Shown here one piece after another: positions 42,301-50,519 of a stretch of DNA of 50,566 nucleotides. The position numbers were made by a program, and so were the translations under genes. Where the stretch lies: the NCBI GenBank assembly GCA_003141195.1, contig PLLC01000104.1:1-50566 (forward strand), in the 5' to 3' direction. Within the stretch, counting starts at the first letter, position 1; the number at the start of each line of letters is the position of its first letter. This DNA is from Syntrophaceae bacterium. Its GTDB lineage: Bacteria > Desulfobacterota > Syntrophia > Syntrophales > UBA5619. The notes under the pieces were generated by a model. That model was not told where the DNA came from. It was given only the letters and a program-made list of their open reading frames with translations, and ran no database searches.

Positions 42301-43181
42301 TTTTTGTATTCTCCTTCCTCTTTCTGCTTTCTGGCATATTCCTGTCTCTCGGCCTGGCTGGGGACTTCCCGGTCGGCGGGGCCCTTGTATTTGATCATGG
42401 ACAAATCCAACATCTGGACCATGGGCTCGCGCTTCGAGGCCGCCCAGGCACGACCCTTTTTCATCGTGTAGGTGGCATGCGCCGCACAGCTGAAACCGCG
42501 GCAGACGCACCCGATGCACCAAGCCGCATTGGGGGAGAAACCCAGCTCGGCAAGGGCCGTGTTGCCGGCGCCGATCATGTTCACCGCCACAAACGCCTTG
42601 CCTTCCTTCTTCCGGCGTGCATTGAAATGCTTCTCGATGGAGCGCTGGAGCGCAAGATAAACGCCGCTGCAGAGCTGCTCATGCTTGATGTGCGTCGGTT
42701 CGGCGCGCGGATCCCCGTCGAGGTGCTGCGGCTGCCCCATTCCCATGACGGCCAGCCCCGCATCCATGTATTCATCCACCAGGATCTTGCCCATCTCTTC
42801 AAGGGTCTTACCCTCCACACGGGCCCGCTCGATGTACTTGTGCATCATGTAGCCGTGCGCCGCTCCAGGACCGTGCGCCGACCCGAAGGTCATGACCGCC
42901 GCGGCGATGGCGGCGGGGAGGTTGGGCCGGCCGCCGATCACGGCGATGGCCGACGCTGCCGACGGCGACATGGAGTGTTCCAGAAACTCGCCCGTCTCAT
43001 ACCGCAGCATGTCCGCTTCGTTCTCTGCAGGAATCCGGTCCTGAAAGATAATGAACAGCATGTCATAAAACGTGTAACCCGCCTCCGCCAGATCACTGAC
43101 GCTGTAGCCCCTTACAACGGTCTTTTCTTCCGTCTTGTACGAAATGGCCGTCTTTCTCTTAATTAACGGTTGTCTGTCCAT
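42288..43181 (-). CDS. Citrate-synthase-like protein, partly degenerate (A)
   Basis: 297 residues. VVRGYSVSDLAEAGYTFYDM, FGSAHGPGAAHGYMMHKYIE (first His retained), GMGQPQHLDGDPRAE (Gln where GFGHP has His), and IGAGNTALAELGFSP (no Asp at the usual place). The family includes citryl-CoA lyase-like and citrate synthase proteins. A Cys-rich block CIGCVCRGFSCAAHA follows. ATG 43181 follows GGAGGGAG. First gene of the operon with protein B and the acylating aldehyde dehydrogenase, under the shared promoter type. Confidence 0.85.
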   Translation of the reverse strand: MDRQPLIKRKTAISYKTEEKTVVRGYSVSDLAEAGYTFYDMLFIIFQDRIPAENEADMLRYETGEFLEHSMSPSAASAIAVIGGRPNLPAAIAAAVMTFGSAHGPGAAHGYMMHKYIERARVEGKTLEEMGKILVDEYMDAGLAVMGMGQPQHLDGDPRAEPTHIKHEQLCSGVYLALQRSIEKHFNARRKKEGKAFVAVNMIGAGNTALAELGFSPNAAWCIGCVCRGFSCAAHATYTMKKGRAWAASKREPMVQMLDLSMIKYKGPADREVPSQAERQEYARKQKEEGEYKKWTI

Positions 43182-43346
43182 TGAATCTCCCTCCAATAAG
43201 TTTTTACGATGGCTTCCGTCCTTCAAACGCATTTCATCCGCGCTCATTTCCGCCGGTTCTCTTCGCTCTCCTTCCGGCGCGGGAACCGCCCGTAAAACAG
43301 CCCTTCTCGGCGGACGATCCTGACGGCAGAGTAAGAAAACGGCGGG

Positions 43347-43412
43347 ATTATAGAAAGGTGTTTAATATAAGTCAAAATAATAATAATTATATTTTTGATA
43401 ACAATTAATCAT
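43347..43412 (-). promoter_or_regulatory. Promoter with shared upstream operator box (citrate-synthase-like operon)
   Basis: Read on the minus strand: box ATGATTAATTGTTAT (43412-43398), 22 bases, TTGACT (43375-43370), 17-bp spacer, TATAAT (43352-43347). The -35/-10 pair is nearly consensus. The bases just before the -35 (ATTATTATTATTTTGACT) match the ald and ABC transporter promoters. Confidence 0.75.
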
Positions 43413-43442
43413 TTTATGGTCCGTTTCCCTGCCGGGGAACCG

Positions 43443-44315
43443 CTACCGGCTCAGGCCGATGGCGACCACCCCCAGGGTGATCAGCACGGCGCCGAACAGT
43501 TTCTGCCGCCCGTGTTTCTCCCCCAGATAGACGATGCCGAAGTAGGCCGACAGGACGATGCTGACCTCGCGGACCGCCGCCACATAGCTGACCTTGCTCA
43601 TCGTGAGGGCGAAGAGGATCATCAGGTAGGTGAATCCGCTGAGGAACCCAACGACCATAATGGCGCCTTTGTGGCGCCTCCATTCCGACTTCAACCCATG
43701 CCTTTCCCGGATCAGCACCCACGGGGTGATCACCAGCCAGGTGATCAGCATCATGACGTAGATGTAGACGGGCGGATAGACCAACCCCACTCCGACCTTG
43801 TCCACGAGCGAATAGAAGGCGATGGCGAGCCCCGTGCAGAGCGCCCAGAGGGAGGCGCCGCCCCGCAGGGCGCGGAAAGGCTCCAGAAAAGCGGCGCCGT
43901 CGAAGGAGCGGAGGTGAACGCAGTAGATGCCGCCGATGATGAACAGGATCCCGATCCCGCCGAGCAGGGCGATCTTCTCCCCCAGCAGGACCACGGCAAA
44001 CATGGGGACAAACAGGGGGCCCGATCCCCGGGCCAGCGGATAGACCAGGGAAAGGTCGCCCCGCTGATAGGCGCCCCCCATGCACCCGAAATAGACCCCG
44101 TGGATGAGGCCGCTGGCAACGATGCAGAACCATCCTTCCGTCGGGATGGAGACCCCCGGCAAGCAGTAAAGGAACATAGGGAGATAGATGATCGCAGACA
44201 TCAGCAGGAACCACCAGATGAAAACGATCTTCCGGTCGCTCTTCTTGAGAAGGTAGTTCCAGCCCGCATGTAGAAAGGCGGAGGCGAGGACAATGACCAG
44301 GGCCGTACCGTTCAT
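43443..44315 (-). CDS. EamA/DMT-family transporter
   Basis: 290 residues with about ten membrane helices in two EamA repeats: FLHAGWNYLLKKSDRK at the start, YPLARGSGPLFVPMFAVVLLGEK in the first half, SYVAAVREVSIVLSAYFG and YLGEKHGRQKLFGAVLI in the second. Drug/metabolite transporters usually export small molecules; here it may export a product of the regulon or import a substrate. Its ATG overlaps the stop of a small upstream gene by four bases. It lies upstream of the citrate-synthase-like operon on the same strand. Confidence 0.9.
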   Translation of the reverse strand: MNGTALVIVLASAFLHAGWNYLLKKSDRKIVFIWWFLLMSAIIYLPMFLYCLPGVSIPTEGWFCIVASGLIHGVYFGCMGGAYQRGDLSLVYPLARGSGPLFVPMFAVVLLGEKIALLGGIGILFIIGGIYCVHLRSFDGAAFLEPFRALRGGASLWALCTGLAIAFYSLVDKVGVGLVYPPVYIYVMMLITWLVITPWVLIRERHGLKSEWRRHKGAIMVVGFLSGFTYLMILFALTMSKVSYVAAVREVSIVLSAYFGIVYLGEKHGRQKLFGAVLITLGVVAIGLSR

Positions 44316-44458
44316 CGCACCGCCCCGAGCGCTGCCGCCGCCCGAAGGGCCGTTTCCCTTTCCAGGCCGAACTCCGCGCCCCAGGTGGAGAGGACCGCCT
44401 GCGAACAGTTGAACCCCTCCCGGAAACAGGCCACCGCCGCCTCAGCCTTTTCGCTCAT
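44312..44458 (-). CDS. Truncated C-GCAxxG-C-C-type redox protein
   Basis: 48 residues: EAAVACFREGFNCSQAVLST, then EFGLERETALRAAAALGAVR and stop. This is the N-terminal part of the C-GCAxxG-C-C family, which normally goes on for another 80 or so residues with more Cys. ATG 44458 follows GGGAGGGG. The stop overlaps the EamA start (ATGA). It may be a shortened gene kept for coupling or a remnant. Confidence 0.6.
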   Translation of the reverse strand: MSEKAEAAVACFREGFNCSQAVLSTWGAEFGLERETALRAAAALGAVR

Positions 44459-45142
44459 GACACCCCTCCCATCCGTTTTCCGTCCGGTGCGATCCGGCCG
44501 CTCCTTCCCGAAAAACCTAAAATAGCCCCTGGCCGCAACAGGAAGAAGGCAAGGGAACCTTGATGTTACGAGTCCTTCATAATATGGATCGGCGCCCTCG
44601 TCAAATGCAAATCCGCCTCCTCTCGGGGCGGATACAGGATCCGGGTGCCCCGCGCTCGAATCGCGCCGATGGTCCCCTAATAAATCGGTGAGTTAGCTAA
44701 TTCAAGGTTATCCCCCCCTTTCCTTTGTTTGGTGATTCTGTCCCCACTCTGTCCCCACTTTTCTTTTTTCTGCCCCTCAATCACATGCTCATTATTTTGA
44801 ATGTTAGAAGATGAAATATTATGTATGGACAGGGCAGGGGGGTAGCTCCCCACCCCATCGTATGGGTACCCTTTTCTGACTATCACTAATAGCTCAGTTC
44901 ACACGTTAGGTAAAATTGGAAACGAAAATAGAAGGCACCGCCGTTGCGATAAAGTGTCATGACAAATATTTGCCTTTGCAAACACCGTCAAATTAAATCT
45001 CGTTTCTTTTAACGAGTTCACCTACAACTGCTTAGTGGTGGGCATTTGTCAGAATTGCGCATTACGGATGGAAACAGAGTAACGACTAAGATCAGTCGCT
45101 GCCGCAGGCTGTTGGTTTGGGAGCGCATTGTTGGACATCAAT
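44459..45142. other. About 680 bp without a convincing gene
   Basis: A minus-strand fragment at about 44571-44678 (GTIGAIRARGTRILYPPREE, then ADLHLTRAPIHIMKDS and stop) reads like the end of a lost gene, with a TAG immediately before it. The rest is AT-rich; a 69-codon minus-strand frame at 44677-44886 has low-complexity composition and no Shine-Dalgarno. No RNA gene seen. Confidence 0.4.
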
Positions 45143-45835
45143 TTAATGATCTGAAACTGCGCATGTCCCGTTCTCACAGACGACTTGAGCATCCATTTTT
45201 AATTTCGGTATCCACTCCATAACTTTGCGCCGAATTTCGTCACGGCGTTGGGGTAACAACCCCCGAATATATATTTCGTCGGCTTTAAGCCACAGCGCCT
45301 TATAGCGACTCATTTCCTCAATAGCTTCCTCATTACTTACACCTTCAACAAGTACTCTGTAAGCGGCAACCATTACACCAGTCCGATTCTCTCCGTAGCG
45401 ACAGTGGACTTAGACCGGTTTCGGCTGCTGGCTCACAATCGCGAGGAAATGGGCGACGTGATCGTCTACAACCGATGGTGCCAATATACGGAGCGGCTCC
45501 CAATCATGTATACGAAAATAACGCACCTCGTAGTAATTAGCGTCCTCGACAGTGGCGTCACCAAAGGCGCGCTTATCATCAAGGATTAGCTCAAGGTTAA
45601 CAATTGTTCGAACGCCGTGCTGAATGAGCCACGCGGCATCGTCTTTGTCAGGTTTGGCCCCACGCCAAAGAACATTTGGTGTTACTACACAGAAATTTTT
45701 GATTGCAGAGCCGAGATTGTTCGGGCACGCGCCAGCGACACTTTGCTTTGACGCAGATGCACAACTACACATCGAGAACACAAGCAGGAGAATGAAGGTG
45801 AGACTATATATATGAGCGCGGCTACTCTGTTCCAT
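45143..45835 (-). pseudogene. Dual-specificity phosphatase-like lipoprotein with an in-frame TAA
   Basis: From ATG 45835 (AGGAAGAGG upstream) a signal with lipobox-like FSMCSCAS leads to a phosphatase domain (LWRGAKPDKDDAAWLIQHGV, RTIVNLE, YFRIHDWEP). At 45412-45410 a TAA interrupts just before the P-loop; the same frame continues VHCRYGENRTGVMVAAYRVL, the CxxxxxR active site, to 45143. Homologues have a Tyr or similar residue where the stop lies (KPV-x-VHC). One base change would restore it. The upstream part alone would be inactive. Confidence 0.8.
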
Positions 45836-45878
45836 GAATCCTCTTCCTGGGTGCACATATCGGAAATGGATGTTTCTT

Positions 45879-46265
45879 TTATACTCTGCCGATAACTGTT
45901 TTCAGCTTATTGCTGATTTCGGTAGCAATCTCCTTTAACGCAGGATTTTCGACTGCCTGCATGGAAGCCAATGGGTCGATGGCTGTGACCTCAACCTGTC
46001 CGTCTGAAATCTCTTGCACAATTACATTGCAGGGAAGCATGGTGCCTATTTTATCCTCTGCCTGCAATGCCTTGTATGCAAAAGGTGGGTTGCATGCGCC
46101 GAGAATCCTGTATCTTCTGAATTCGACATCGAGTTTCTTTTTCAACGTGGCCTTCACGTCTATGTCAGTCAAGATACCGAATCCTTCCTTTTTAAGTTCT
46201 TCCGTCACTCCGGCAATCGCCTTATCAAAGGACAGATTCAACGTCTTAGTGAAATAGTAACTCAT
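45879..46265 (-). CDS. DUF302 family protein
   Basis: 128 residues. DUF302 pattern: LSFDKAIAGVTEELKKEGFG, ILTDIDVKATLKKKL, YRILGACNPPFAYKAL, TMLPCNVIVQE. The family is found in bacteria and archaea and is of unknown function, often near cytochromes or stress genes. Shine-Dalgarno AGGAGGAG. In a run of minus-strand genes with a small membrane protein and a c-type cytochrome. Confidence 0.9.
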   Translation of the reverse strand: MSYYFTKTLNLSFDKAIAGVTEELKKEGFGILTDIDVKATLKKKLDVEFRRYRILGACNPPFAYKALQAEDKIGTMLPCNVIVQEISDGQVEVTAIDPLASMQAVENPALKEIATEISNKLKTVIGRV

Positions 46266-46393
46266 AATAATCTCCTCCTATTACCTATGTTGATGTGGGT
46301 CAGTCTTGGTGGGCTCTATTTGGCTCTTTGCCCTCAACTTATTTCTATGTTGCCCCGCTCTTTCAGATTTTTATGAAACCTTCCCGCAGAATA

Positions 46394-46490
46394 CCCCGTC
46401 CTGTGGACGGGGATGAATGCGGTGCGGGGGGAAGGGGGATGCAATCCCCCTCATCCAGTTTCTTAAGATGCCCCGCCCTGTGGGCGGGGC
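46394..46490. repeat. Cluster of three GC-rich hairpins
   Basis: CCCCGTCC-tgt-GGACGGGG (46394-46412), a GGGGGA/TCCCCC hairpin around 46435-46451, and GCCCCGCCC-tgt-GGGCGGGGC (46470-46490). The outer two look like ends of IS200/IS605-type or related palindrome-associated elements; no transposase is present. The last also lies just behind the gene at 46494. Confidence 0.55.
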
Positions 46491-46493
46491 AAT

Positions 46494-46685
46494 TCACTTT
46501 CTTTTCATCATATAAACGATACCAAAAATAACGAGAATCGCGATAATGATCCCGAAACCCCATCCATAGCCCATCCCCCACCCCCAACCACCACCCATCA
46601 TGCCACCTTGACCGGTGCCCATCTGCGCAAATGCTGAAACACTAAAAAAAAACACAACCGTGAAAACAATCATTAACTTTTTCAT
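46494..46685 (-). CDS. Small exported/membrane protein, Gly-rich
   Basis: 63 residues. Signal-like N-terminus (KKLMIVFTVVFFFSVSAFA), a Gly/Met/Trp-rich stretch (GGMMGGGWGWGMGYGWGFG), one membrane helix (IIIAILVIFGIVYMM) and a basic end KRK. Similar small SHOCT-like membrane proteins accompany heavy-metal or redox genes. ATG 46685 follows GGAGG. Confidence 0.65.
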   Translation of the reverse strand: MKKLMIVFTVVFFFSVSAFAQMGTGQGGMMGGGWGWGMGYGWGFGIIIAILVIFGIVYMMKRK

Positions 46686-46792
46686 ATTCGTCCTCCTGTC
46701 AAAGTTTAAACATTTGCAAATGAACCTACCCACAGCAAGCTACGGGGCACACCAAAAACGCTTTTGCTCCTTGCTCGGACCTTGCTCTAAAC

Positions 46793-47305
46793 TTAAGGTA
46801 GTGTTTTGAGGAAAGCGATCAGGTCAGCCAGATCCTCGTTGCTGATATTCCAGCGCGGCATGTCCGGTTTCAACTGTGTGCCATCGGGATCTTGACCTTT
46901 TACAACCGCAAGTCGAAATTTTTCGGCATCGAATTCGGGTTGCAAAACTTTCCAGCGTATGTCTTTGGCATCCATCACCTGTGTCATGCCCATGTTGTGC
47001 TTGCCACCTCGCCCATTCGGGCCGTGGCACGAAACGCATGCCTGTTGCCCCCCCATCATCATCCAACCACTCGATGATGGACCACCCGCGTAGGTGATTG
47101 ACGTACCGCGCTCACTCGTAGCGGTGAAATAGATACGTTCGCCATTAGAACGAAAGGCTCCCGTTCCCCACGCCGTTCCGCCGCTCATCATACCCTGTCC
47201 TGTGTCAGAGCCTGTTCCGGACCCCTTTTGAGTGTTTGTATCACAGGAAATAAGTGCAACACCCATAACGATAGCAAAAATTGAAACCGTTATTGATCTT
47301 TTCAT
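46793..47305 (-). CDS. c-type cytochrome lipoprotein (monohaem)
   Basis: 170 residues. Lipoprotein signal with lipobox Cys (VMGVALISC), a Gly-rich linker, then a single haem-binding CVSCHGPNGRGG and a distal Met region (LKPDMPRWNISNEDLADLIAF). Ends in the typical cytochrome c helix FLKTLP. It should carry electrons on the outer face of the membrane. Confidence 0.9.
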   Translation of the reverse strand: MKRSITVSIFAIVMGVALISCDTNTQKGSGTGSDTGQGMMSGGTAWGTGAFRSNGERIYFTATSERGTSITYAGGPSSSGWMMMGGQQACVSCHGPNGRGGKHNMGMTQVMDAKDIRWKVLQPEFDAEKFRLAVVKGQDPDGTQLKPDMPRWNISNEDLADLIAFLKTLP

Positions 47306-47604
47306 TGTATCACCCCCCCTTTAAACTATTTGAATGGTGTCATCTTCAATCTTCATGTTTTTGATCTTATCTGATTGTTCATACTCCTTTGCCATCAGAC
47401 GCTACCGGATACCAGCCATCAAAGGTCCAACAGGCTATATGGTCTTGAACCAAAACTACTTTATGTAACTATTCTTCCATTATCAGTTTATGTGCCATAA
47501 AGGAAAATTGGCAATGATATTTAGCTGGGCGTTTAATGACAGGTAAAGCCTATTGAATACCGTTTGAAATTTAGCATCCTAATCACGTTTCAAGAATTAT
47601 TGAG
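47306..47604. other. Intergenic stretch without a gene
   Basis: AT-rich, no coding frame of note on either strand. It holds the probable promoter of the cytochrome gene near its left end (not resolved). Confidence 0.4.
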
Positions 47605-47734
47605 TTCAGGAAGTCACAAATACCGCCGATCAGTGGAAAAAGCAATCTCCAGTCATTCCGCCTTTCAACCCGCATTCAACGGTCTTGTGCGATCACCCCA
47701 CCTCTCGCTTTGTATTTGAAACGTTCCTTTGAAA
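47605..47734. repeat. Degenerate repeat, left copy
   Basis: Contains AGGAAGTCACAAATACCG and, about 85 bases on, CTCGCTTTGTATTTGAAACG. The region 49661-49780 has AGGAAGACACAAATGACCG and CTCGCTTTGTATTTGAACG in the same order and orientation. The pair flanks the HAD and kinase genes. Confidence 0.5.
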
Positions 47735-48457
47735 TTATGTTAATGCTTTTAAACCGTTGATGACTTCATCAAAACGATGGGCGATATAGTCGGGTGACAC
47801 GTTTTCATAGTACTTGTCTCCCTGGTTGGAATCGAAAAAGATGGTCTTGATGCCCAGTCGCTTCGCTCCGTGGATGTCCCGGTACATATCGTTCCCTACG
47901 AAAATCACCTCTGCATGCTTGAGTTTCATGGTATCGAGAGCCTTCTCAATGATCCTCCGGTCAGGTTTCCTGAATCCGTAATATCCGGAAATGACGATGG
48001 GATCGAAGTAGCCGTTCAGTCCCACGGCCTGCATTTCTGGTAGCGCAAAACAGGGCTGGGCGTCGGAAACAAGACCCAAAGCGTAGGCTGGACTCAGTTC
48101 ATCCAGCACCCGTTTCACATCGGGGTAGAGCTGGAGCTTTTTTCGGGAGATGCCCCGGTAGATCTCGGCAAGGGTTAGGGCCAGCGATCGGCGTTCAGGC
48201 CCTTCTTGAATTCCGTTCTGTTTGAGGAAGGCCCTCCAGATGGCCTCCACGTCTATTTCCGGGTATTCCTCGCCGCGTACTTCTTTTTGCTCCTTCATGA
48301 TTTGGTAGTAATGGTCCCGCACCTCCCACCGGTGTAAATGTATCCCGTGATAGGTAAGATAATGGGCGATCCCACGGTATATCTCTTCTATGGATTCGTC
48401 TGTCTCGATATCAATCAATGTTCCATAGAGATCAAACAGGATTCCTTTTATGGTCAT
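47735..48457 (-). CDS. HAD-superfamily hydrolase
   Basis: 240 residues. Motif I GILFDLYGTLID, motif II LGLVSDAQ, Lys in YYGFRKPDRRI, motif IV FVGNDMYRDIHGAK. C1-type cap between. Phosphatase with unknown substrate. It starts seven bases after the kinase-like gene stop, so the two should be cotranscribed and may act on the same metabolite. Confidence 0.9.
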   Translation of the reverse strand: MTIKGILFDLYGTLIDIETDESIEEIYRGIAHYLTYHGIHLHRWEVRDHYYQIMKEQKEVRGEEYPEIDVEAIWRAFLKQNGIQEGPERRSLALTLAEIYRGISRKKLQLYPDVKRVLDELSPAYALGLVSDAQPCFALPEMQAVGLNGYFDPIVISGYYGFRKPDRRIIEKALDTMKLKHAEVIFVGNDMYRDIHGAKRLGIKTIFFDSNQGDKYYENVSPDYIAHRFDEVINGLKALT

Positions 48458-48464
48458 CGGATTA

Positions 48465-49463
48465 CTACCTCAATGTTTCCCAGGCTTCGTCCAATAACTG
48501 CCTGCGGTATGCTCCGGTAATCCAGGAATTACGGGCTATGCGGAGGAGGGTTATTCCCATATGAAACGGAACGCGGCGAACGAGAGACCGAAAGGCTCTT
48601 TCGCGGTCGGGGAAGTGGCAGGCATACTCCCAGAGGAAGTGCCCGATGAAGGGTTCCGCCAGCCACTTATTGCCGGCGTACTGCATAAAAAAATGCTTGA
48701 TCTCGGCTACCACTCGGCCGACGTCGAAGACCCGGTCAGCGATTTTCATCCTCTCCAAGTCGATGGCGATCACCCAGAGACCGTCGCCGAAAAGGACATT
48801 AGTAGGAGTCATGTCGCCGTGGACGAGAACCTGATTGTCCTCCCACATAAACTCCTTCCCCCGCCACTGTTCTTTAAGTCGGTGGAAGTTCTCGGCCTCG
48901 TCCCATCCAATATACCCCCGGTTCTTCAACTGATCCATAATCCGGTCGAAGTAGGAGCAGTCCGCATTCATGTCTCCCCGCACCCCGGTGGCAGTCCGAT
49001 TATGAATGGTGGCAAGAAAATATGCCAGTGCTGTAAGTTTCTGAAAGAGAGCGTCCCGCGCTCCTTCCCGGATTGCCTTGACGATAAAGTCGTCGAGCGA
49101 TATACCGTAGCAAAACTCCTCTACCAGAATACAGTTGAGGCCTGCATTGCGGCCAATTGGGCGGGCAATGTAATGGGGGTAGCCGGTAAAGCCGATGCTG
49201 CGAAGATGGTTAAGGTTGTTGAATTCCCGTTCCATGTAATGGAAGGAGCCCTCCGGCGATCGATTTGCGACACCAATGAAAAATTTTCCAATGAGACGCG
49301 TCCGGCTGACTTGATCTTCATAGAGATAGACGTGGTTGGAGGCTTGGAGCTGATACACCCGGAAGTCGGGGGAGGGGCCATGGACACCGACCTGAGGAAG
49401 GATGTCATAGCTCAGATATCCATAGAGAGGGTCTTTTCTGGAAAGATGTCCGAGATATTTCAT
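48465..49463 (-). CDS. Aminoglycoside-phosphotransferase/choline-kinase-like protein
   Basis: 332 residues. The catalytic loop VLVHGDMTPTNVLFGDG (HGDxxxxN) and the metal-binding IDLERMKIADRVFDVGRV are those of the APH/choline kinase fold. N-terminal lobe has GKFFIGVA and the ILVEEFCYG hinge. It phosphorylates a small molecule hydroxyl; given the neighbouring CDP-alcohol phosphatidyltransferase, a lipid head-group alcohol is a reasonable guess. Confidence 0.85.
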   Translation of the reverse strand: MKYLGHLSRKDPLYGYLSYDILPQVGVHGPSPDFRVYQLQASNHVYLYEDQVSRTRLIGKFFIGVANRSPEGSFHYMEREFNNLNHLRSIGFTGYPHYIARPIGRNAGLNCILVEEFCYGISLDDFIVKAIREGARDALFQKLTALAYFLATIHNRTATGVRGDMNADCSYFDRIMDQLKNRGYIGWDEAENFHRLKEQWRGKEFMWEDNQVLVHGDMTPTNVLFGDGLWVIAIDLERMKIADRVFDVGRVVAEIKHFFMQYAGNKWLAEPFIGHFLWEYACHFPDRERAFRSLVRRVPFHMGITLLRIARNSWITGAYRRQLLDEAWETLR

Positions 49464-49651
49464 GAGAGCTCAATTGGTTTTGGAGAGGCATCATTCGAGT
49501 ATGAAGGTTAATTGCTTTTAGTCGAGGAAACTGGTTTCTCCCGATATGCAGGGTGACGTTTGTTTTCTCCGTTTACCGCCTGACTTACCGGCGGTGCCAC
49601 AGTACTTCTAAAGATTATCGTTTGTATTCTCGCATGGTTCTCGAAATCCGT

Positions 49652-49790
49652 CAATCATTTAGTACAGGAAGACACAAATGACCGGGGCAGTCAGAACAAT
49701 TGGTTGTCAGCAATGTGCGCCTTTCCTCCCGAATTCATTGCGTTGACGGGGTCACCCAAACACTCGCTTTGTATTTGAACGAGGTGAGCT
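49652..49790. repeat. Degenerate repeat, right copy
   Basis: Second copy of the motif pair described at 47605-47734. Together with it, the stretch 49464-49838 has no gene. The frame at 49691-49882 on the minus strand has no support. Confidence 0.45.
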
Positions 49791-49838
49791 CGGTTAATGA
49801 AACATGACATGCTCTGGACCTTGACGGCCAACTTCAGG

Positions 49839-50480
49839 TCAAGGGTTTGCCACCTTAGCCTGTGGCTTTCCGCCTGGTTCAAGCAGATCCCTTGCCCGGA
49901 GCATACGCCGCCCGACTGTGACTGCCGTCAGACCCAGGTACACTAAAGCCCCTGCCCACAGTAGCGTTCCGCCGGCAGACGGCAATGCGGCTAGGGCCAA
50001 GGTCCAGACCAGCAGGTAGACGATGCGGGCAGCCCGTTCCATCAGGCCGCCGTCCATGGCCACCCCCAAGCTTTCAGCCCGGGACTTGGTGTAACTGACC
50101 AGGAAGGTGGCCACCAAGCAGGCAGCCATCAGCAATCCCCCCGCCAAGGGATAGTGATCGGGCCAGAACAGGACCCAGATACCCATCAGGTAACAACCGT
50201 CCGAAATCCGGTCCATGCAGGAGTCGAGAAAAGCCCCGTAGGCCGAAGACTGTTGCCGGCTGCGGGCCAGCAGGCCGTCCATCGAGTCGGCAAGGCCTGA
50301 GGCCAGGATTAGCCCTGCCCCAGCCAAGGGATGTAGCAGGTAGCCGGCTGGTACCAGGATGGCTGCGGCCAATCCCAGCACCGTCGTTTGGTTGGGGGTC
50401 AGGCCGGCCCAGTCGGCAAGGGGTATCAGCCATCGATCAATCAACCGGTAGTAGCTACGCCCCATCCCCGTGTTGCGCAT
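49839..50480 (-). CDS. CDP-alcohol phosphatidyltransferase family protein
   Basis: 213 residues. The full CDP-OH-P motif D-x2-D-G-x2-A-R-x8-G-x3-D-x3-D is present (DSMDGLLAR, eight residues, GAFLDSCMD). About six membrane helices. The enzyme transfers a phosphoalcohol from CDP-diacylglycerol or CDP-alcohol in the membrane; inositol phosphate or glycerol phosphate are common acceptors. ATG 50480 follows GGGAGAG. The open frame reaches to 50546, but those first residues come from repeat sequence. Confidence 0.88.
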   Translation of the reverse strand: MRNTGMGRSYYRLIDRWLIPLADWAGLTPNQTTVLGLAAAILVPAGYLLHPLAGAGLILASGLADSMDGLLARSRQQSSAYGAFLDSCMDRISDGCYLMGIWVLFWPDHYPLAGGLLMAACLVATFLVSYTKSRAESLGVAMDGGLMERAARIVYLLVWTLALAALPSAGGTLLWAGALVYLGLTAVTVGRRMLRARDLLEPGGKPQAKVANP

Positions 50481-50519
50481 CTCTCCCACGTCAACGTTCC
50501 TCGATTTGTATCCTGCCCC

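Noticed and set aside
44640-44680. tRNA-like T-arm (GCTCGAATCGC)
   Set aside because: No acceptor, D or anticodon arm can be built around it; the sequence lies in a decayed coding fragment.
44677-44886. 69-codon minus-strand frame
   Set aside because: No Shine-Dalgarno, low-complexity residues and no similarity to anything I know.
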